Shown piece by piece: positions 43,968 to 48,657 of a stretch of DNA of 48,657 nt. Location of the stretch: assembly GCA_946804195.1 (NCBI GenBank), contig CAMPEU010000010.1:1-48657 (forward strand), in the 5' to 3' direction. The first letter of the stretch is position 1; each line of letters opens with the position of its first letter. Below the pieces are notes generated by a model. That model did not search any database and was not told where the DNA came from. It saw nothing but the letters and a program-made list of their open reading frames with translations. The translations under genes and the position numbers were made by a program. Source of the stretch: an uncultured Candidatus Saccharibacteria bacterium. GTDB lineage: Bacteria > Patescibacteriota > Saccharimonadia > Saccharimonadales > Saccharimonadaceae.

Positions 43968-45401
43968 ATGACTAACATTCGTACTCGTTTTGCACCCAGC
44001 CCAACAGGATTTATGCATGTTGGCGGTATTCGTACCGCACTCTTTGCGTGGCTACTTGCGCGCCAATCGAATGGCCGGTTCGTTCTACGACTAGAAGACA
44101 CCGACAAAAACAGAGAAGTCGAAGGTTCAGGCGAGCACATCATACAATGTCTTGATTTATTGGGACTCAATCGCGACGAAGGCGTTGACGTAGGTGGCGA
44201 GTATTCACCATACCTGCAAAGTGAGCGCCTGGACATTTACCGCGAATGGGCGCAAAAACTCATTAATACGGGTAGGGCATATGCCGATCCATATACCACA
44301 CAGGAAGTCCAAAAATTTCGTGAACAAGCCCAGGCCGAAAAGCGACCATTCCTATACCGCAATCATCGTCCGGAATCAGCCGAGCAGGTAACTACCTGGG
44401 ATGGCAGCACGCCGCTCCGGTTCAAATCAGAGCCAAAGGAATACAACTGGCACGACGAAGTCATGGGCGATCTACATAGCGGGCCAGAAGTCATCGATGA
44501 TTTTATTCTAATAAAATCAGATGGCTACCCGACCTACAATTTCGCACATATTGTCGACGATTATCTCATGAAGATCAGTCACGTCATTCGTGGTCAAGAA
44601 TTCCTGTCTAGCATGCCAAACTACCTCAATTTATACGAGGCACTCTCTATCGAGCACCCGGCATTCGCAACAATGCCACACATTATGAACGAGCAAGGGA
44701 ACAAAAAACTTGGCAAACGCGATGGTGCGAAGGATTTGCTGGATTATGCTCGTGAGGGATTTTTGCCCGAAACACTCCTCAGCTTTATTGCCACACTCGG
44801 CTGGAATGACGGTACCGAACAAGAAGTATTTACTCGTGATGAACTAATCGAAAAATTTAGCTTGGACCGCGTTCAACATAGTGGAGCACGCTTCGATGAA
44901 AAACGTCTGCTCTGGATGAACGGACAATTCATTCGCCAACTATCAGCTGATGATTTATGGGACCGCGTGGCTGACTTTTGGCCAGATACTGCCAATACGG
45001 CCGACCACGAATTCAAACAACGCGTGCTGTCGCTGGCACAGGATCGCTTAAAAACTTTGTGTGACCTCCCAACACTCACCAGTTATTTCTTTGCCGAACC
45101 AGAACCAAACTGGCAAATGATTAGCGACAACAAACAACTAGGCAAATTAGACCATGCACGTCATATCGAATTGCTCGGCCTAGCAAAGACGGTGTTAGAA
45201 ACAACTGATTTTTCGGCGGACGCATTACAAGAATCATTGAATAATTTACTGGAACAAACAGGCGAAAAACCCGGCACACTCTTTAGCCTGATTCGTTTTG
45301 CTATCACATGGGCACCCTTTAGTCCCGCTCTGCCTGAAACCATGGAAGTCCTCGGACGCGAACACACTCTACAGCGACTACAAAAAGCTATCGACTCCTA
45401 A
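43968..45401 (+). CDS. gltX: Glutamyl-tRNA synthetase
   Basis: A class I synthetase of 477 residues. APSPTGFMHVGGIRTALF holds the HIGH-type signature (HVGG), RLEDTD follows, and the second signature is KLGKRDGA (usual KLSKR). Zinc-binding cysteines are not apparent, as in many GluRS. The C-terminal anticodon-binding helices are present. It may be non-discriminating if a GatCAB pathway makes Gln-tRNA, but nothing here decides this. TGT-TATACT ends 7 nt before the ATG (leaderless). A tRNA-Glu gene lies 3.2 kb downstream. Confidence 0.95.
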   Translation: MTNIRTRFAPSPTGFMHVGGIRTALFAWLLARQSNGRFVLRLEDTDKNREVEGSGEHIIQCLDLLGLNRDEGVDVGGEYSPYLQSERLDIYREWAQKLINTGRAYADPYTTQEVQKFREQAQAEKRPFLYRNHRPESAEQVTTWDGSTPLRFKSEPKEYNWHDEVMGDLHSGPEVIDDFILIKSDGYPTYNFAHIVDDYLMKISHVIRGQEFLSSMPNYLNLYEALSIEHPAFATMPHIMNEQGNKKLGKRDGAKDLLDYAREGFLPETLLSFIATLGWNDGTEQEVFTRDELIEKFSLDRVQHSGARFDEKRLLWMNGQFIRQLSADDLWDRVADFWPDTANTADHEFKQRVLSLAQDRLKTLCDLPTLTSYFFAEPEPNWQMISDNKQLGKLDHARHIELLGLAKTVLETTDFSADALQESLNNLLEQTGEKPGTLFSLIRFAITWAPFSPALPETMEVLGREHTLQRLQKAIDS

Positions 45402-45428
45402 CGCTATCTGTTACAATAATGCTTACGT

Positions 45429-46517
45429 ATGGAGGCGATTCATCGGCGGGTCATTGACCGAATAAAAGGATGGGCAAAGGCGCATCCCAGACGAACAAAA
45501 CTACTCCTTGGAGTAGGTATACTTATTTTTGTTTCTATCGTCATATTTGTATCACTCCTTTTGTCTGCAAAACCAGCATCCGCCCCTGTAGCTACCGTCG
45601 TAGAAGAACCCCCTGAACCAGTTATTTATTACTCTCCATTAACTGGTGTCGAGGTAAAGGACGAAAAAGCCACCCAACAAGCTGTTACTGCTATCATGAT
45701 CGAAAACAGTCCCGATGCACGACCTCAATCCGGCCTCAAACAGGCAGGTGTTGTATACGAGGCAATCGCAGAAGGTGGCATAACACGCTTTTTGGCACTC
45801 TACCAAGAAAGCAAACCAACCCTCGTCGGACCAGTGCGAAGTGTTCGCATGTACTACGTCGATTGGCTCACCCCATTCAATGCATCAGTTGCTCACGTTG
45901 GTGGCAGCGCTAAGGCGTTACAGGTTGTCCGGAACGGTAGTTATCGTGACATCGACCAGTTCTTTAATCCAAACACCTACTGGCGAGCAACGGATCGCTG
46001 GGCCCCACACAATGTATACACCAATTTCAAAAACCTCGACGCACTCAACAAAGCAAAGGGCTATAAAACATCAAAATTCACTGCGTGGCCACGCACTGAT
46101 GGCGAACCTGCCAAAAAACCAAAAGCAACAAAAATCGACGTGACTATCAGTGGACCACTTTTTAACAGCGCCTATACGTACGACAAAACAACGAACACCT
46201 ACAAACGTTCGCAGGCAGGAGCCTCGCATATCGACCGCGAAAAGGGAAAAATCACACCATCGGTGGTGATCGTTATGAACACTACCGAAGAGACTGTCTT
46301 TGAAGATGGATACCGTGAAAGTATAAAGACGACGGGCAGTGGCGTTGCATATATATTCCAAGGCGGTACTGTCGTCAAAGGAAAATGGATAAAGAAAGAC
46401 CGAAAAAGCCAAGTCGAGTTTGTTGACAGCGAAGGTGAAGCAATCGAGTTATTCCGTGGACAGACGTGGATTACAGCAGTACCGACAAATAGGGGTGGGA
46501 AGGTGACATGGCAGTAG
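45429..46517 (+). CDS. DUF3048 (YerB-like) membrane-anchored protein
   Basis: A 362-residue protein with an N-terminal membrane helix (LLLGVGILIFVSIVIFVSLLLSA, about 25-47) and an extracellular DUF3048 domain: YYSPLTGVEV, MIENSPDARPQSGL, VYEAIAEGGITRFLALYQ, VGPVRSVRMYYVDWL, HVGGSAKAL. The molecular role of YerB relatives is not well known. Its end overlaps the start of the histidine kinase gene by 10 nt, so the two are cotranscribed; it might serve as, or modulate, the sensory input. TACAAT 11 nt before the ATG. Confidence 0.88.
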   Translation: MEAIHRRVIDRIKGWAKAHPRRTKLLLGVGILIFVSIVIFVSLLLSAKPASAPVATVVEEPPEPVIYYSPLTGVEVKDEKATQQAVTAIMIENSPDARPQSGLKQAGVVYEAIAEGGITRFLALYQESKPTLVGPVRSVRMYYVDWLTPFNASVAHVGGSAKALQVVRNGSYRDIDQFFNPNTYWRATDRWAPHNVYTNFKNLDALNKAKGYKTSKFTAWPRTDGEPAKKPKATKIDVTISGPLFNSAYTYDKTTNTYKRSQAGASHIDREKGKITPSVVIVMNTTEETVFEDGYRESIKTTGSGVAYIFQGGTVVKGKWIKKDRKSQVEFVDSEGEAIELFRGQTWITAVPTNRGGKVTWQ

Positions 46518-47956
46518 CAAAAGAGCCAACAGTAGACAATCACGGTTCATCCAATAGTGACCCACGAACAGGGTATGGTATTCGTGTATATATCCTCATC
46601 GCAATTGTACAGTTCGCTTTTTTCCTCGTTAGCTACGGCGTGCTCGAACTACTAGGAATCACTTCTATTGGCTGGCTGGCTTACTTTGGCCTGTCGCTCA
46701 TCAGTGCTACGTGGCTCAGCCTTGTTACTACGACCATCATCTATATTCATAATAAATCCCCACACCATCCAGTACAGAGCACTATTCCGGCCGTCACCGA
46801 AACACCAGTCGCACGCTTGGACACGGCTGACGCAGACGTTGTTTATGATGGAATTAAAAACATGTCTTCTGGCCTCGTTATCCTCGATCGAAGAGGGCAT
46901 ATACTTTACTCTAATGCCAGCGTACCCACCACCGAAGACGCCGAGGGAAAGCCACGGCTCAATCTGCATTTTCCAGAACACGATAGCCTAAAGACATGGT
47001 TACACAAAGTCCGCAAAAATGAATTAAAAGCCGACAAAAGCTGGACGAGAGTTGCGAACAAATTACCTAGAGAGAAAGACCGAAAAATTTATGATGTGAC
47101 AGCAAGCTTTCGCAAAAACAGTACAGCCGAAGTAATCCTGATGATATTTGACCGCACCAACGCTTACAACCCAGAAGAGGACGACCTAGACTTTATCTCG
47201 TTCGCCGCACACGAACTACGCGGCCCCATAACTGTCATACGTGGATATTTAGATGTCCTACAGGACGAACTCGACCTCAAGCTCACTGACGACCAAAGGG
47301 AACTCCTAAGCCGACTCATCGTCAGTACGAATCGATTAACCAGCTATGTCAACAATATCCTCAACACGTCACGTTATGATCGTCGCCATCTAAAGCTACG
47401 ACTAGTCGAAGAAAAAGTCAGTTCTATATACGATCTCATTTCGGACGATATGCATATGCGAGCAAAGACACAAAACCGCTTGCTCGTCACCGAAATTCCG
47501 CATACTCTACCGACCGTAGCCGCCGACATCAACGCCGTGAGCGAAGTGATATCGAATCTGATAGACAATGCAATCAAGTATTCAAACGAAGGTGGACTCG
47601 TCCATGTCACCGCAAAAGCTATTCCAAAGTATATTGAAATATCGGTAACAGACCGAGGCATTGGCATGCCCGAAAATGTACTACCCAATCTGTTTCACAA
47701 ATTCTACAGGTCGCACCGTAGTCGCGAAACAGTTGCAGGTACTGGCATCGGTTTGTACATCTGCAAAGCAATCGTTAACTCGCACGGCGGTACCATCACA
47801 GCGCGCAGTATCGTAAATGAAGGCTCGACATTCAGCTTTACCCTCCCGATCTATGACACGGTTGCCGAAAAGATCGGTGCGCACAATAACAGCAACGAAT
47901 CACTCATCGAACACGGCAGTGGCTGGATTCGAAATCATTCAATGTTCAGAGGATAA
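46508..47956 (+). CDS. PAS-containing sensor histidine kinase
   Basis: A 482-residue membrane sensor: two membrane helices (about 25-75) with a very short outside loop, a PAS-like domain (about 110-205), the dimerisation/phosphoacceptor segment FAAHELRGPITVIRGYL (His near 234), and the ATPase with NLIDNAIKYS (N box), VTDRGIGMP (G1) and GTGIGLYICKAIV (G2). The start, within the end of the DUF3048 gene, is preceded by GGGAAGGTGAC. A receiver-only regulator follows. The signal is probably membrane-linked or sensed inside by PAS. Confidence 0.93.
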   Translation: MAVAKEPTVDNHGSSNSDPRTGYGIRVYILIAIVQFAFFLVSYGVLELLGITSIGWLAYFGLSLISATWLSLVTTTIIYIHNKSPHHPVQSTIPAVTETPVARLDTADADVVYDGIKNMSSGLVILDRRGHILYSNASVPTTEDAEGKPRLNLHFPEHDSLKTWLHKVRKNELKADKSWTRVANKLPREKDRKIYDVTASFRKNSTAEVILMIFDRTNAYNPEEDDLDFISFAAHELRGPITVIRGYLDVLQDELDLKLTDDQRELLSRLIVSTNRLTSYVNNILNTSRYDRRHLKLRLVEEKVSSIYDLISDDMHMRAKTQNRLLVTEIPHTLPTVAADINAVSEVISNLIDNAIKYSNEGGLVHVTAKAIPKYIEISVTDRGIGMPENVLPNLFHKFYRSHRSRETVAGTGIGLYICKAIVNSHGGTITARSIVNEGSTFSFTLPIYDTVAEKIGAHNNSNESLIEHGSGWIRNHSMFRG

Positions 47957-48000
47957 GCATGAGCTGGATATAATACCAGTTATGTATTACGATAGGGTAT

Positions 48001-48372
48001 ATGACAAAGACAATTCTAGTAATCGAAGACGATAGATTCATAGGCGAGATGTATGTTCGTAGCCTGAAAAAGGCTGGATACGCCGTTGATTGGATGGTTG
48101 GCGGCAATGATGGACTGATTGCAGCCCGCAACAAAAAGTACGACCTGATTCTGCTAGACGTCATGCTGCCCGAGCGCCGTGGTAATGAAATCATGGAAGC
48201 CCTCCGTGGCAAAGAAGATCTGATACCAGATACACGAGTAATCGTTATTACGAATTTTGAACAAGACGAAGAATCTCGCATGGCCATGGAACACAATGCC
48301 GATGCATATTTGATAAAAGCAGAGATCACACCAAAAAAACTCATCGACGTCATCGAAAAAATCTTCGAGTAA
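48001..48372 (+). CDS. Single-domain response regulator (receiver only)
   Basis: A 123-residue CheY-like receiver with acidic pocket IEDD (9-11), phosphoacceptor Asp53 in LLLDVMLP, the switch Thr in VIVITN and Lys in AYLIKAEI. It has no output domain, so it must act by protein contact or in a relay. It lies 44 nt after the kinase gene. A TACGAT box ends 7 nt before the ATG, and a TATAAT near 47971 is another possible promoter. Confidence 0.92.
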   Translation: MTKTILVIEDDRFIGEMYVRSLKKAGYAVDWMVGGNDGLIAARNKKYDLILLDVMLPERRGNEIMEALRGKEDLIPDTRVIVITNFEQDEESRMAMEHNADAYLIKAEITPKKLIDVIEKIFE

Positions 48373-48375
48373 CAG

Positions 48376-48404
48376 TAGACAACCTCTGTTAAATTTGGTA
48401 GAAT
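48376..48404 (+). promoter_or_regulatory. Promoter of the 48.4 kb RNA / tRNA-Glu unit
   Basis: TAGACA (48376-48381), 17-nt spacer, TAGAAT (48399-48404); start near 48411. No coding frame follows. Confidence 0.55.
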
Positions 48405-48410
48405 AGCCCA

Positions 48411-48589
48411 GCGTTATAGCCCTGTGAATTTGCATTCGGATGCAGCACAAGGCGACCGTGAAGCACGCAGCAAACCGTACATATGGTACGGTGAAGCGAG
48501 TACTGGAACAGGTCAACGCAGGGATGCGCCGAAAGGCCACCGGACGACTGGCTCCGCCTGGCGACAGGGTGGCTGGTGCAGATACACAG
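48411..48589 (+). ncRNA. Unidentified structured RNA upstream of tRNA-Glu
   Basis: About 180 nt with no open frame. CCCTGTG (48420-48426) can pair perfectly with CACAGGG (48585-48591), which would close the whole element; it can also pair imperfectly with CACAAGG (48446-48452). Inside are TGCAT-TCGG-ATGCA (48431-48444), ACCGTAC/GTACGGT (48474-48492) and a GCC-GAAA-GGC hairpin near 48527-48537. I could not match it to SRP RNA, 6S RNA, RNase P or tmRNA signatures. The 3' end merges with the tRNA start, so it may be a leader cut off by RNase P. Confidence 0.5.
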
Positions 48590-48657
48590 GGTCTCATCGT
48601 CTAACGGTTAGGACATCAGGTTCTCATCCTGGCAATCCGGGTTCGATTCCCGGTGAG
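48590..48657 (+). tRNA. tRNA-Glu (CTC), truncated by the window end
   Basis: The 5' acceptor GGTCTCA, D arm, anticodon loop TTCTCAT (anticodon CTC, reads GAG) and T arm CCGGG-TTCGATT-CCCGG are present. The 3' acceptor strand stops after TGAG at the window edge. Confidence 0.9.

Noticed and set aside
48411-48589. SRP RNA, 6S RNA or RNase P RNA
   Set aside because: I could not find the SRP GGAA-AGCAG apical motif or RNase P core motifs by eye; a covariance search with the full 3' end is needed before excluding SRP RNA.

Overview
The window looks like a chromosomal segment of a Patescibacteria/CPR bacterium, most likely Candidatus Saccharibacteria (TM7). Supporting signs are very compact gene packing, many short lineage-type hypothetical proteins, three PE-PPE-type serine hydrolases next to each other, a sortase, a tiny type IV pilin-like protein, a complete F-type ATP synthase operon, and a large share of apparently leaderless genes in which a -10 box lies 6-10 nt before the start codon. 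TGA is used as a stop (for example at 34380 and 38552), which argues against the TGA=Gly lineages Gracilibacteria and Absconditabacteria. No transposase, phage module, CRISPR array or rRNA was seen. The taxonomic call is an inference.

Layout. 1-4.7 kb: start of an unknown gene, a queuosine-salvage (DUF2419) family protein, a GH63-like glycosidase, a hypothetical protein and a short 6-phosphogluconate dehydrogenase. 4.7-10 kb: three minus-strand PE-PPE-domain hydrolases. 10-17.2 kb: an RNA m5U methyltransferase, a secreted coiled-coil protein with a pilin-like partner, a patatin-like lipase, and a large UvrD-type helicase with a RecB-like nuclease domain. 17.2-17.83 kb: a protein-free 0.6 kb transcription unit with a consensus promoter, two aberrant tRNA-like genes, several strong hairpins and a terminator. 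This is the most unusual part of the window. 17.8-21.3 kb: tRNA-dihydrouridine synthase, two envelope proteins and a protein resembling the cadmium carbonic anhydrase family. 21.3-28.8 kb: the atp operon (atpI-B-E-F-H-A-x-G-y-D-C), which carries two extra unrecognised genes on either side of atpG. 28.9-37.7 kb: small proteins, a putative metallopeptidase, a glutaredoxin, hydrolases, two GT4 glycosyltransferases, a CDP-alcohol phosphatidyltransferase-like protein, cytidylate kinase and SmpB. 37.7-48.6 kb: exonuclease III, a guanylate-kinase-like and a YjeF-C-like protein (both with altered key residues), tRNA-Leu, sortase, a PEGA protein, GluRS, a YerB-like DUF3048 protein with a histidine kinase and receiver, an unidentified structured RNA and a truncated tRNA-Glu.

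How the genes fit together. The cell appears to make or recycle ATP with a proton-type F1Fo enzyme, to keep a cell surface built from secreted hydrolases, sortase and pilin-like proteins, and to invest in tRNA/rRNA modification and translation quality control (Dus, m5U methyltransferase, DUF2419, SmpB, GluRS). A minority of genes (30.7 kb, 34.4 kb, 35.2 kb, 37.5 kb) instead have Shine-Dalgarno-like sites, leaders of a few dozen bases and strong terminator hairpins, unlike the leaderless majority.
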